Shown: in pieces, positions 1 to 12,590 of the stretch
Numbering within the stretch: the stretch's first letter is position 1
Layout of the letters: every line of letters starts with the position of its first letter
Origin: Planococcus citri
Taxonomy: Eukaryota > Arthropoda > Insecta > Hemiptera > Pseudococcidae
Direction: 5' to 3'
Assembly: GCF_950023065.1 (NCBI RefSeq)
Contig: NC_088679.1
Span: 72,292,001 to 72,356,000 of the forward strand
Length of the DNA: 64,000 nt
Program-made: the position numbers and the translations under genes
The notes under the pieces: model-generated
Databases searched by the model: none
What the model was told of the DNA's origin: nothing
The model's input: the letters and a program-made list of their open reading frames with translations, nothing else

Positions 1-1775
1 AATTGCACGAATCATTTCTGAAGTGGGTACTTTCAGTCTGTTGTGTTGTAACATGTGACCTATACAAAATGGTTAACATTTTGCTATGAAACCGAAAATT
101 TCAATGAAAAATTTTTTTTGAGTGACTCATAAAAATTTTGAGCTAAAAAAATAGCATGGATCTTTTTTCAAGTACATACTATCAGTCTGCTGTAACATGC
201 GACCTATGCGAATGGGATAAAATTTTGCGAGAGAATAAAAATCTCAATAAAAAAATTTCTTGAACTGTTCATAAAAATTTTGCATTAAAAAATTGTGAAT
301 CATTTCTCAAGTATTTTCAGTCTGTTGTAACATGCGACCTATTTGCAAGGGTTGAAATTTTGGGTAAAGTATAAGTAAAGATTTGGATAGATTTTTATAA
401 AAGGCTTATCTCAACAATCTTGAGCCTCAAAAATCTTATACATTGTTCAGTATTTTCAATGAAATACCCTCAAGATCGCTTCAGTTTGGTAAACTCAAGA
501 CAAAACAGACACAATCATTCTCACTATTCATATGATCATGATAAGGTACAAAAATGAATGAAAAATTTACAAAAAAAAAGAAGAAAATTATAAAGAAATT
601 AATCATATTTTTCTTCTTCTTCAATGCCATCATCATCTTAGGCACAATCGTCGATGGCATGGACATCGTCATAATGCGACTCATGGGGCTCAAAATTGTT
701 AAGCTGTGCTTTCTATAAATGAAAAAAAAAACTATCCAAATTTTTGTATTTCACACGAAATTTTAACCCTTTCATATGCTTAGGTCGTTACAACAGTTTG
801 AAAGTACTTCAGAAATGATTCATACAATTTTTTTAATGCAAAATTTTTATGAACGGTTCAAGAAATTTTTTTACTGAGATTTTTATTTTCTCGCAAAATT
901 TTATCCCATTTGCATAGGTCGCATGTTACAACCGACTGATAGTATGTACTTGAAAAATGATCCATTCTATTTTTTTAGCTCAAAATTTTCATGAGACACT
1001 CAAAAAAAAAATTTCATTGAAATTTTCGGGTTTTCCCGCAAAATGTTAACCATTTTGTATGGGTCACATGTTTCAACAGACAGAAAGTACCCACTTGAGA
1101 AATGATTCATTTAATTTTTCAACTCAAAATTTTCATGAGATGCTCAAAACAAATTTTCATTGAGATTTTCGGTTTTTTCGCGAAATTTTAACCAATTTTG
1201 ATAGGTCGCATGTTACAGCAGACTGATAGTATGTACTTGAAAAATGATCCATGCTATTTTTTTAGCTCAAAATTTTTATGAGACACTCAAAAAAATTTTT
1301 CATTGAAATTTTCGGTTTCATGGCAAAATGTTAACCATTTTGTATAGGTCACATGTTACAACAGACTGAAAGTACCCACTTGAGAAATGATTCATTTAAT
1401 TTTTCAACTCAAAATTTTCATGAGATGCTCAAAACAAATTTTCATTGAGATTTTCGGTTTTTTCGCGAAATTTTAACCAATTTTGATAGGTCGCATGTTA
1501 CAGCAGACTGATAGTATGTACTTGAAAAATGATCCATGCTATTTTTTTAGCTCAAAATTTTCATGAGACACTCAAAAAAATTTTTCATTGAAATTTTCGG
1601 TTTCATGGCAAAATGTTAACCATTTTGTATAGGTCACATGTTACAACAGACTGAAAGTACCCACTTGAGAAATGATTCATACAATTTTTCAGCTTAAAAT
1701 TTTCATGAGATGCTCAAAAAAAATTTTCATTGAGATTTTCGGTTTTCTCGCGAAATTTTAACCCACTTTGATAGG
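1..1775. repeat. Tandem array of a ~143-bp unit with an inverted block at its left end
   Basis: The unit contains the word AGGTCRCATGTTACARCAGA followed by an AT-rich spacer. On the plus strand copies start near 916, 1061, 1203, 1346, 1488 and 1631. Alternate copies match best, so the higher-order period is 285 bp made of two ~143-bp subtypes. From 1 to about 365 the same units (near 52, 197 and 333) lie on the minus strand. The block is therefore a foldback, with a non-repeated loop at roughly 366-770. The loop is low-complexity AT-rich sequence. The array ends abruptly near 1772. Confidence 0.85.
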
Positions 1776-2939
1776 TCGCACGGTCACGTTGTCAAAATGT
1801 CATACATCCATTTTTTTTCATGAAATGGCCCGGATGTGTAACTTTGAAAATTCACTGCGGGTCATTGTGCCGGCCGTTTTTCACAAAGTTGGTTTCTATC
1901 AGCGTGGGATGAGTGGATGCAATCATATAGGTGCGTATTTTTTGTCCCTAAGGCCGTATTGTTTCCACAGAGTCGTTTTTAATATGTGAAAAAGTTCCAA
2001 AATTGGCAAAAAGTTGTCTTTGTGCAGCTCTGGAACGCAATTGTGCCGGGGCCCACTCAAAAAAAATATATATCTATACTCGGGAGAGTGTCCTCTACCA
2101 AATTAAAAAAAAATTTTTGTCCCCGGCCAACTTCGAAAAATGGGGGTTTTGAGGCTCCAGCTCCCTATTGTGCCGGCCAAAAAATCCGAAATGTCCATTT
2201 TCTTGAATGCTAATAATATAAGTACTAACGAAAAGCCTACTCTTTTTTTTTGTCCCTCAAAGAAGCCAACTCTTTTCAGTTTCTACAGCACTTTTTGGTG
2301 TTTGGACTGTAGACTAAAATATGCCACGGGGATTTAGATAGAAAGTGGTCTAATGGTCTTATGAAAAAAAAAATGAACAAAATTTGTGAAATTTTAGGTC
2401 TCTTCTAATCCAGGTATACCCACTTACCCAGGTATTAAATATTAATCACTCGAGGCACTTGGAAATTCAATTGGAATTGGTGATAGTGACATGAAATTTT
2501 CGGAAGTAGACTTTATGTGGTTCAACTATGTAGTTCTAGGTGGTATTCTTGCTCCAAAAAATTTAAAATGTGACTGATACTTATTTTAATTTTATTTTTA
2601 AAAAAGAAATTAATTAAAATATGTAAATCTTACACGTTTTTATCAGAATTGATTTGAAATTTTAAAACATTCGATGACAATAAAATTGGCACAGTTTTCA
2701 ATTCTTCACTTTTCTGTCTCTGTCATACCTAGTCAGATTATTTGTATTCTGCAGTGACCTTAATTTTTTATTTTTATTTTTTTTTTCATGATGAAGAAAG
2801 TGAAGATGTACCTATCTAACTCTGTATTTTTTTTGTGTCTGACTCTGAACGTTCAGACTCTGAACTGAAGCTCCTTCAGATTCAAAGATTCCCAAATGTA
2901 AATTTTCTAACACCAATACCAATATGGTAGAAAGGCACT
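1776..2939. other. No gene seen; noncoding interval
   Basis: No spliceable coding region was found. The word ATTGTGCCGG recurs near 1865, 2040 and 2167, which suggests an old degenerate repeat. The rest is AT-rich with A and T runs. Confidence 0.5.
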
Positions 2940-2945
2940 TTTATT
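2940..2945 (-). terminator. Poly(A) signal AATAAA for the gene at 2956-4528
   Basis: Minus-strand AATAAA begins about 10 bases after the stop codon, so the 3' UTR would be very short. Confidence 0.5.
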
Positions 2946-2955
2946 CTAATAAAAT

Positions 2956-4528
2956 TTACACGAAGAAATATCCTATTAGGAAAAAAACCACATGAAATGG
3001 CCACAGAGGGAAGCAAAATCCTAGAATTAAAATATTAACAACCGCATTTAATAAAATCCATTCAGCTTTTGAAGCAACATACTGCTTATCGTATCTTTTG
3101 GGTTCTCGACTTCGTGTTTTTTCGGATCCGTATCCAAACTGATGCAGAACCACGTTCCCTATCGTAGAAAAACTCCAACCAGAATTTTTATTTTCAGTTG
3201 AATCTTGATGTTCTTCAAAAGTGTAATTGATTAAATCTTCAATTTCTTTTTCGCCTGTGAAGTGAAGTGTGAAGTTTTAATTAATTTAATATCATGTATT
3301 CTGTTTTTGAAATTTTGTTTAAATGAAGGGCTAATGGTGAAAGTCGCCTTAGTCATTTTTTTGTTCACACAACTTTAAACTTTTTTTTTCATATTTCATC
3401 AATTTTAAATGGAAAAATGAGTATTGTAATGCATTCTGGGATAGTTGAAGATGTTTTTTTAATACTTGACCATGAAGTTTTTACATTATCATTGAAGCAG
3501 GACAACAACGTGTTTATTGATTTGTACAAAAATCACTGCTGACTAAGGCGACTTTCACCATTAGCCCTTCAAATTATCTTATTACCTTCACTAGAGCTAA
3601 AAAATTTATCGTGAATGATTTCTTTCAGTTGAGGACTCACGTAGATACTTTTTCTAGCGTTAATACAAGTGCAAGTCGAATGGTTATTTTTCAGTGTTTT
3701 ATACTTGAAAGATTTTTCCTTCAGGATTGGCCTCATTCTAATTCGTATATCTTCTCCTTCGTGCTCTGTTTGTGAAATTCGAATTAGCGCCCCGTTGATG
3801 AATTTAATCAATTCTATCTCTTTATCTTTACATAACTTTTTGCATTCTGGTCGCTTTAAATCAGGCACAGATGGATGCTCGTTAGCTGTGGTGTAATTTT
3901 GAACAACTGCGAAATATAAAATGATAAATCTAAAATCTTCTCATTTTAATACAGGTATTCGTAAATCTTTCGTTACTTGTACGAACAAATAGGTAGTAAG
4001 GTATTAGCTAAGTATTTAGATTTCGTGAAACTTACACTGTTGAGCCAGTAATGAAGTGAGAGCTCCTTTAACGTCGAAAGTTGACAATAAATTCCATATA
4101 TTAGGCATCGATGCTGTATCTCCATCTGCTACCTTTCTTAAAATACTCGCATCGATCAAATGCCCGTACTTTTTTTCAACCATACCGAGCAATTTTTCCC
4201 TTTCTTGAACCACATATTCGGAAGGAAATGTTAACAGAAGCAAATCTGGTCTGTCTGGAAAAACTGTATCAACTATCGAAGGTTTTGGTGAACTCATCTT
4301 TTGTTTTTCTGGTTGATGAACTTTCCTCTGATCATTTTCTTCTTCAAATTTGTCTGGTTTCATTATGTTCAAGACATCTGCAGATGCATCATCGTTGTTG
4401 TTGTTTTTCAGTTGTGTAGAATTTCTGCTGTTTCTCGACTTACTATGTTCGTTTGGGATAACTTTAGAAAAATGTGATGGTACTAATACTAGAAGCATAA
4501 ATACCGTACGAGAAAACTCAGAATTCAT
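2956..4528 (-). CDS. Unrecognised secreted or membrane protein, three exons
   Basis: The coding exons on the minus strand are 4036-4528, 3586-3906 and 2956-3254. The donors read GTAAGT and GTAATA, both acceptors end in CAG, and both introns are phase 1. The joined frame is open for 370 residues. I started at the ATG at 4528 because it gives a hydrophobic N-terminus (MNSEFSRTVFMLLVLVPSHF) like a signal peptide. A polar, Asn- and Lys-rich stretch follows, then two mixed helical segments. The last ~35 residues are strongly hydrophobic, consistent with a C-terminal membrane hairpin. Exon 2 contains a CTC motif and several basic clusters. I do not recognise the family and assign no function. The second intron carries a small inverted-repeat transposon at 3325-3570. 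An AATAAA signal lies about 10 bases past the stop codon. The three-exon phase agreement makes it very unlikely to be chance. Confidence 0.72.
3325..3570. mobile_element. MITE with perfect 31-bp terminal inverted repeats in an intron
   Basis: The ends GAAGGGCTAATGGTGAAAGT (3325-3355) and their exact reverse complement (3540-3570) bound a 246-bp AT-rich element. AAAT precedes the left end and follows the right end, consistent with a 4-bp target duplication. There is no coding capacity. Its right end lies only about 16 bases from the donor of exon 2 of the minus-strand gene, inside that gene's intron. The perfect ends suggest recent mobility. Confidence 0.85.
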
Positions 4529-4559
4529 GATAAATACCTACCTATCTGGACTCAATGAG

Positions 4560-6570
4560 TAAGTATAGTTTCAACAACTCACATATTGAATACAGTAGGT
4601 AAGTATGTACATGAAGGAAGACTTTTTGCCTGGTTTTTCATCGTTGTATTGACGTAGTAGGCTCTATACGTATTGTGAATAAGTCCATTGTAGGCAGACA
4701 TTCCTGATGAGCACATACAAAATTATAATTTATGAAATCATTAACAAAAAAAAAGTATCGGAAACACCTTCATTTAATGAAATGAAATCATTTTAAAAGT
4801 ACACGTGTTTCAGTTTTCCCTTTTTCACAAACAACTCAACGAAAGAATTCACAGGTAATTTTCTTCTCGTTAAAGTTGATGAATTGGTGTAACGATACAC
4901 GACTCAGCTGACGAATTGAAAAGCTGACAACTGTGAAAATTGTCAAATTATTGCTCTATAGGCACGTTGCTCTTCTTTTCTGTCAAAATTGAAATTTTTA
5001 AAAACATGGGTATACTATCAAAATTCTAAAATTCTGGAGCCCAAAAAAATGTACCCTATATAGGTACCTTCTTAATCCCCATCTCCAGAAGAACTTTTTC
5101 CAAGCTTTGGCCCTGACTTCGTTCGAGCTTGTTCGTTTCTCTTTTTTAAAATTAAAATTTTTAAAAACCTGTAATCGTTAAAAGTGGTAATGACTAGGAT
5201 AGGATGATTCAGATAAGCGTGATTACTTACAAGGGGGGTTACATGAGAAACTACCTAAGGGGGTTGAATTTAGCCTATGTCTCATAATGTCTATAGACAT
5301 GGGTATCCGATCCGATATTAACGAAAACAACTAAATGTTAGAATAATAATGAAATGAACACCTAACATCATTATTCCGATAATACCATTTATTGTACTAA
5401 AAGACATCAATACTACTATAATTAATGTGTTTAATTATAATATTCTCGACCTTCGTCCCAATATGACAATCTATGATCCTTGCCATAAGATTGTTCCGAT
5501 TGTTGCCAATCATGTAGCTCAATAGGACATCTATACTAGCACAAGGTGGTATGGGTAAGCGAATAGGTATCAATCAACATACCTATCTACAAGTCAGGAT
5601 CCTTGCCCTAGGCCCGTGGATTCATGATATAATTAACTAATTGTGCTAACTTATGATTAACCAGTGGAGACACCACCATGTAAGTACCATACTTACCAAA
5701 CACATGCCCATCGTCACACCACCTCTATTTCCTTAGCCTACCCCAATAATAGTGGCTGTCGGTGGCTGCTTGGTTCATGAGAGACACACGTAACACACAC
5801 CCTACCTGATGATGTCCGGAATCATCTCAGATAGTCGCAAGAAGAGATAAATAGGTATTCGCAATAGGTATTAATTACATTTACGTTAATTACTCTACCG
5901 ACGAATGAGTAAATCATTATAGAATTACCACATTAGAAGTGGGTTAAACACGAGTTAAATATCTCATCAAGAGACTTATACATTTAATTCGACACTATGA
6001 AGACACAATGCCACTTGATACCTTACGCTGCAGACGATGGAAAACAAGTGAGGCTCATGGCCAAAATCTCATACAGAGAAGCCACGATCCAGAAGATCTG
6101 AGCTCACCCCTTTTATACATGATTGACAGATTTATGTATAAAATGGGTGTATTGTGTGAAAATACACGTATCAAGTGATTTATGTGCATAATAATTTATG
6201 CACCAATAGTTCCCACATTACGACAATTCCCCTAACCAGGTAATCTTTCCGAGAATGTCCACCTAGAGGGTGAAGGCATATTACACCATATCAAACCCAT
6301 ATTTCAAATCCTAAAATTTAGAAGCTTAAAAAATTCTGTTTGAAGGGAACTTTTTGAAATTCTCGTCAATAGCTGTACCTGCCATGTCTAAAACTAATCC
6401 TCCCAGATCTGAATTTCACTAGAGACATCTTAAAATTCTGGATTAGGTAACCCAAAATCGCGCTGGAGGATTCAAAACGGGCAGAAATTGTGAAATTCGG
6501 CTTCAAGGCCTATTTTCCACCATTTTTGCTGAATACCTACTTAAGTTGAAATTCTTTTTTCTCAATATAC
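4560..6570. other. No gene seen; noncoding, with fragments of dispersed repeats
   Basis: This is the 5' side of the minus-strand gene. Near 5080-5170 lies a copy of a dispersed repeat marked by a TTCGYTCGAGCTTGTT-like word. Near 5336-5380 GAATAATAATG and CATCATTATTC form a short imperfect hairpin. From about 5300 to 6250 base composition changes, with fewer T runs and more CA-rich sequence. That could be an old retroelement or LTR, but I found no terminal duplication. Near 6455-6520 there is a fragment resembling the arms of the foldback at 59487-60752. Confidence 0.4.
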
Positions 6571-7131
6571 TTATTTCACATTAATAAAGCCAAATAAAGC
6601 AACAAAAGATTTATTTCTGAAACTGAGGAAGTATTTAAGAACGCGATGGCACTAAATTTCTCTGTCATTCCTGCCAATTTAAAAAAAAAAAAAAACTGAA
6701 AAAATTTGATAGTTTTCGACTACCTATTTTTCTCGATTTTATACCTATAAATTTACAATTAGGTATGATCAAAAAATTGGCTTGACAACACTGCATAATG
6801 ATATATGTAGATACACGTGCCTACTGCAAATGGTATCTAATACATTTTCAATTTCTAGTAATGGTGCATAGATGCGAGATCTTTTTCAAGATAAGGGCCC
6901 ACATACAATCTAAAAAATGATAATTTTTTTCTCGGAACAAGCGAATCTGATAGGTAAATTTAATATGTACGAATATTAATCGCACTCTAGATTCGATATT
7001 AGTTTCATTTCATTGAACAAACATCTAACATAAAAGTAAACTTCACAAAGTATCGATGAGATTGGTACTAATTACATACCTAGTTATTCTAGTCAATCAT
7101 CTAGTCTTACACACAGCTGTGATTATTAATT

Positions 7132-9586
7132 ATGGAAGTTTTAAAATGCGTGATTATTCAACCTGGAATTTTGATTTTGATCAATTTCATTTTTGGTAAG
7201 AATTTGTTACCTACTTTATCGAATTACCTCCCATTATAAGCTCATGTTGACAACTTGAGTGGGTATAATTAAAATGGTACCTATTAGGAGATTACTGGAA
7301 GGAAAGTGAAAAAGCTCATATTCTCACACCCTTAGAAAAAAATCCTACCAACTTAATTCGAAGAATACGAATATAATTTTTCTCGTTTTATTATATTTTT
7401 TGGAAATACCTAAGCATTTTTTTAAAAATTTCAACAGTGTCCAGGGCTCTTTCCAGAGAAGATGAGTTGTTCAGATTATACGCAAATAACCTTACAACAA
7501 TTCGCTCGTTTGAAATTAATGAAGATATTGAAGATGACGAGGAATATATGGCAAGAACGTTTGAAGTATGTTCTTTCCAAATATCTATACCTAAGTACTT
7601 AGATACTTCTTATCACTTATTAACTTTGCATGCAATTGGATATCTATATAGTAACGTATTATTTAAACTGCAATGTGTAGCCTGTAGCCATTCATACACT
7701 GGCTATGTTTAAATCTGTGATTGGATTCTATGATGAACTATCCGCTGAAATTAAGGAAATTAAAGGTGAAAAAATTAAAAGATTAGAAAATAAAATCAAA
7801 CAACTGGAAGAAAACGTAAGATCAAAATAAAAATATTGATAAAATAGGTGGATAATCGCATTAAGTAGATAGCACAATATCATTCACGAAACCTTTTTGA
7901 ATTTTTCTAGGACGGCCCATTAGAAGAAGAGAATCCAAATATCGAAGAAGAACAGCTAGACTTGAAAAGTAAAAAGCTCATTTTTATGTTCTAATTTTTC
8001 ATAGTACATAAAGTACCTAGCCAAATCTACCATTTCTCTCCAAATCAATTACATTATTTATCTATTTAATATAGGTACCTAAGTAATTTTGCGTTAAATT
8101 TTTTCAACTTCCAGTTCTGAATAACTCATCAGTGAAATTCGACGTCTACGACGAGCATGTAAGTTGAACTACACAACAAAATACAAAATACCTACATGAG
8201 TTAGGTAGGTATTGGGGGAAAAAGAACTGAAATAACACACATTTTAATTTTTTTCCAACGTACGTAGGAAGTCCAACAATTATATTACAGCAGCAAAATC
8301 CCAGACGTTCTAAAGTTGATTAAATCGAATGAAAAATTAATTGATATAATGCAAAGTGTAAGAAATGAAATCGTAGCGGATCGATATGTGTCGAAATATA
8401 GAAACACCAAGCTGCAAACATTGAGTGAATCAGAATTGAGTAAGCATCTGATATATTACCTATGTACATACTTATTTATTTTGAGCTGCACAAAAATTAA
8501 TAGGTATAATATCTATTTACTTATATTCTTATTTTGATCAATTGGATGGCAAAGTTTATAATTTTTTGGAGATATAGGCAAGAATTAAGAAACAAATAGG
8601 TAGTATCTACAGGCGTTACCGGCTATATTACGTATTATTTTTCAGAAACCGCTCGCGAAGTTATTTTCAAACTTTTGGAGAAAGAAGTACCACCTAAGGA
8701 CATTGAAGTAAGTTATAATGTTATAGCAGGCATCTACTTTCAAAGTTGCGCATGCACTTGAAAATTAGGTAAAAATGAATCAGTTTTATAAAAGATTAAT
8801 ACTTATACTCAGTTATATAGAAATAACATTTCGGGTGTCTTTTGCATGAAAAATCTCTTTAAAAAATACCTTCATACCCACCAGTGCATTAAGATTTCAA
8901 ACTATTTTTGATATTTACCTACTATTCAATAGAGGCTCAATTAATTAGGCAGGTACCTATATACACTATGTTTCACAGGGCATCGCAAGAGCGTCGATAA
9001 GTTCGATAAATTTCGTTTTAGAGCAACATCGTGAACATTTTACGAGTAATTCCGAAATAAATGAAATGGATGACAAAATTCGACTTTTGAACGAACGAAT
9101 CCGAGAGATAGAGGAAAATCAACGTAAATATTTCAGAATTTCACAGATCAATGATCATACCTACTCGCTTTTTTTAAAAATGTCGATAACAATTTTTTTT
9201 ACAATTTTCAGTATCCAGAAGTTCTCAACACATCATGCATGAGGTAACGTTTAGACGTATTAATTACCTTTTGTTCATTCATAAAATATTTCAAACACAA
9301 CCCACTGCAACCAGGGACTAAACTAAAGGTTTTGTTGAGGGGGGGGTGACTTTTTGGTATCAAAATTTTAAATTTTGAATTATGTTTTTTTTTTTTTTTT
9401 AGAAATTCCGAGTTTCGAGTTTTTCAAAATTTGACCATTTAATGACGGGGGTGGTCCCGGGTCCCCTCACATACTCCTCCTTAGTTTTGTCCCTGAATGT
9501 GACAAAGCTGTAGAGTAAACATTGAACTATTAAATATTTATCATTTCTCATCCATCATCATATGTTTGAATTTGCAGGAACTCTAA
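7132..9586 (+). CDS. Secreted coiled-coil protein, tandem paralogue 1, ten exons
   Basis: The exons are 7132-7195, 7438-7565, 7681-7815, 7911-7968, 8115-8158, 8268-8439, 8646-8707, 8979-9123, 9212-9243 and 9578-9586. All have GT donors and AG acceptors. Intron phases 1,0,0,1,0,1,0,1,0 agree throughout, giving 282 residues. The first ~21 residues (MEVLKCVIIQPGILILINFI) look like a signal peptide. Acidic stretches follow. There are two short coiled-coil heptad regions, at about 85-109 (exon 3) and 250-269 (exon 8). The mature part has essentially no cysteine. The last coding exon holds only Glu-Leu-stop. The paralogue at 12857-16053 has the same ten exons, and every length difference is a multiple of three. 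The family is not recognised. A secreted, many-exon, tandemly duplicated, diverging protein resembles insect effector or salivary genes, but that is inference. AATAAA lies at 9725. Confidence 0.85.
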
Positions 9587-9724
9587 AAAATTGTGGAAGT
9601 TTTTATATTCGTTCCAGAATTATTTGTTCGCCGATAATTGCGTTTGCTTCATGTAATTAGAATATTCAAAAATATAAAATATCATTATCGTTTATTCAGA
9701 AAAATAATTTAGGTACAATTGGAC

Positions 9725-9730
9725 AATAAA
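9725..9730 (+). terminator. Poly(A) signal AATAAA for tandem paralogue 1
   Basis: AATAAA lies about 140 bases after the stop codon, in a position comparable to the signal after paralogue 2. Confidence 0.45.
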
Positions 9731-10007
9731 TTATTGAAAAATTGTAGGTACAAGTACTTACTTTATTTCAAATTAATAAAGCCAAATAAAGCAACAAAGG
9801 ATATTATTTCTGAAACTGAGGAAGTATAGAACGCGGCGGCGCCAAACTTTTCGGTCATTCCTGCCAATTTCAAGAAAAAAAAAAATGAAAAAGTTTCATA
9901 AATTTTTGACTATATTTCTCGATTTTTTGAAATTTACAATGATGACCGAAAAATTGGTTTGGCACCACTACATAATGATAGATACACGTGCCTACTGCAA
10001 ATAGTAT

Positions 10008-11094
10008 TAGTCCAAGAGCTATACCACTGCGATTGGGCCGAAATAACTGAAAGCTGGGGATGGTCTCAAAAGTTAGTATACATACCCCTATTTTGAAAGC
10101 ACGTGGTCTGCCGATCCGCAGCTGCTGCTTTAAAGCTCAGTAAAAGCTCGAAAGTTCAAAATTTTTCTGAACTTTCAGCCGAGAAAACTGATGGCTAAAA
10201 TTGGTGTCTAATTATAGCATTTTTCGCGCTGAATCCGAATATATCGGTCTGCCGACCCATAAGTGCCGCCAAACCCCCGCCAGACTGGGTCAAAAGGGGA
10301 GCAAATTTGGCAAATTTCACGTTTCTGGGCTAAATTCTCACAAAAAGCTACAAAATCGGGTTAAAAATTATGTTCAAGCAATTTAACGGAATGCTCTATG
10401 GCTAAGATGATTTTTAGGCACCGAAATTTTTCAAAATTTTCATTTTTTGGGGAGTGGGGCGTGAGGGGAGTATTAATGAATTCAGCAAATATGGCCTTGT
10501 GATATATCAAAATATATGTTTTTTGGGTCGTAGAATTCAATTATGGCAATATTTTTCACATTGGAGGAAAATACGGTCAAAAAACATATATTTTGATGCA
10601 TCACAAGGCCATATTTGCTGAATTCATTGATACTCCCCTCACGCCCCACTCCCCAAAAAATGAAAATTTTGAAAAATTTCGATGCCTAAAAATCATCTTA
10701 GCCATAGAGCATTCCGTTGAACTGCTTGAAAATAATTTTTAACCCGATTTTGTAGCTTTTTGTGAGAATTTAGCCCAGAAACGTGAAATTTGCCAAAGTT
10801 GCTCCCCTTTTGACCCAGTCTGGCGGGGGTTTGGCGGCACTTATGGGTCGGCAGACCGATATATTCGGATTCAGCACGAAAAATGCTATAATTAGACACC
10901 AATTTTAGCCATCAGTTTTCTCAGCTGAAAGTTCAGAAAAATTTTGAACTTTCGAGCTTTTACTGAGCTTAAAGCAGCAGCTGCGGATCGGCAGACCAAG
11001 TGCTTTCAAAATAGGGGTATGTATACTAACTTTTGAGACCATCCCCAGCTTTCAGTTATTTCGGCCCAATCGCAGTGGTATAGCTCTTGGACTA
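10008..11094. mobile_element. Foldback element, 1.09-kb near-perfect palindrome
   Basis: The left arm runs from 10008 to about 10524 and the right arm from about 10575 to 11094. They are nearly identical inverted copies around a loop of roughly 50 bases. The ends are TAGTCCAAGAGCTATACC and its complement. TAT flanks both sides (10005-10007 and 11095-11097), a likely 3-bp target duplication. The uninterrupted site in duplication copy 1 near 6825-6845 supports insertion. The two arms give mirror-image ORFs of 61 and 69 codons; these are shadows of the palindrome, not genes. High arm identity implies recent formation or gene conversion. Confidence 0.9.
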
Positions 11095-11130
11095 TATCCA
11101 ATACATTTTCAATTTTTAGTAATGGTGCGC

Positions 11131-12590
11131 GGGTCATTCCATGTCAACTCGACCAAAAAAAAAGGCGATTTTGAAAGTCATGTCTTTCGATTTCGCTCAA
11201 TTTTTTTTTAAAATATATACCCACCCACTAAATAATAACCCCGCAATCAGTTTGGTCGCAGCCCCCTCTGGGGGCGGTTGGGGGGCTTTCATTATTTTCA
11301 CATTGTCTCGAGGTACTCAACTTCAGCAGCCTATTCCTCCAAAACTATGATACTTTGATCAAAACTGATTTCACAGTTCGAAAGGACATTGCATTTAAAA
11401 TTTTTTAAGCATTTTGAAATTTTCAAAAGTTGAAAGTTTGAATTTCAAAATGGCGCTGTAAGTGGGAGCTACCATTTAAAATTTTGAAAAAATTTCCATA
11501 GATGAAGCTTTTGATGCTTTTTTGAAATATTCAAGTTTCGAGATGGAATCTCTTAATGGAGGGGGAGCATCCCCACCTCCAATTTTGGGCGAAACTTTCG
11601 AAAGAAAATGTGGTGCGTGTGACATATCGAATTCTATGTTTTTGGTGACGCTGAACACGAATATGACGTCAGATTTTTGATAGGGCCCCATCCATGGCCC
11701 CCAACACCTCCCCAAAAGGGATAAAAGTTCAAAAAAGTGTTTTGTTCGTGCTACACATAGAATAGTATGTTTTTGGTGACGCTGAACATGAATTTGACGT
11801 CAGATTTTTGATTGAACTCCATCCACGGCACCCAGCAATTTTTTTGGACTTTTACCTATTGGGGGAGGTTCTGGGGGCCATGGGTGAGGTCGATTTAAAA
11901 AACTATGGCAATATTCGTGTTCAGCAATATCGAAAACATAATATTATTTCATGTGTCACACGTATGTAACCATGTTTTTGGGGGTTACCTTCTTTGGGGA
12001 GGTGCTGCGGGCCGTGGACGGGTCTAATCAAAAATCTAACGTCATATTCGTGTTCAGCGTCACCAAAAACATAGAATTCGATATGTCACATGCCTCACAT
12101 TTTCTTTCGAAAGTTTCGCCCAAAATTGGGGGTGGAGGTGCTCCCTCTCCATTAAGAGATCCCATCTCGAAACTTGAATATTTCGAAAAAACATCAAAAG
12201 GTTCATCTATGGAAATTTTTTCAAAATTTTAAATGGTAGCTCCCACTTACAGCGCCATTTTGAAATTTGAGCTTTCAATTTGAAAGTTTAACTTTCAACT
12301 TTTGAAAATTTCAAAATGCTTAAAAAGTTCTAAATGCAATGCCCTTTTGAACTGTGAAATCAGTTTTGATCAAAGTATCATAGTTTTGGAGGAATGGGCT
12401 GCTGAAGTTGAGTACCTCGAGACAATGTGAAAATAGTGGAAGCCCCCCCACCCACTCCTGAGGGGGCTGGGACCAAACTGATTGCGGGGTTATTACTTAG
12501 TGGGTGGGTATAAGTGTATTGTAAAAAAAAATTGAGCGAAATCGAAAGACATGACTCAAAAACGTTGGTTGAGTTGACATGGAATGACTC
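11131..12590. mobile_element. Foldback element of the GGGTCATTCC-terminus family, arm type 1
   Basis: A 1.46-kb inverted repeat beginning GGGTCATTCCATGTCAACTC and ending with its near complement. It is flanked by GCGC on both sides (11127-11130, 12591-12594), a 4-bp target duplication. The empty site is present in duplication copy 1 near 6865-6880. The arms carry a repeated GTGACGCTGAACAYGAAT block and contain TGACGTCA at 11664 and 11795. The arms match those of the copy at 27888-29470. There is no transposase coding, so it is non-autonomous. Confidence 0.9.

Larger units (their letters stand above)
6575..9740 (+). repeat. Segmental duplication, copy 1 (holds the first tandem paralogue)
   Basis: The text starting TTAATAAAGCCAAATAAAGC near 6578 recurs near 9770. 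Similarity then continues through upstream sequence, exons and introns to the 3' UTR. This copy is compact. It preserves the empty target sites (near 6825-6880) for two foldback elements that interrupt copy 2. Confidence 0.8.

Noticed and set aside
481..693. Minus-strand ORF of 70 codons, Phe/Lys/Met-rich
   Set aside because: Low-complexity translation of A/T runs in the loop of the inverted tandem array; no splice context.
5300..6250. Possible solo LTR suggested by a change in base composition
   Set aside because: No convincing TG...CA ends, primer-binding site or target duplication could be found.
10201..10902. Two similar ORFs (61 and 69 codons) on opposite strands, which look like a conserved protein
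   Set aside because: They are the two arms of one palindrome, so their identity reflects the inverted repeat and not protein conservation.
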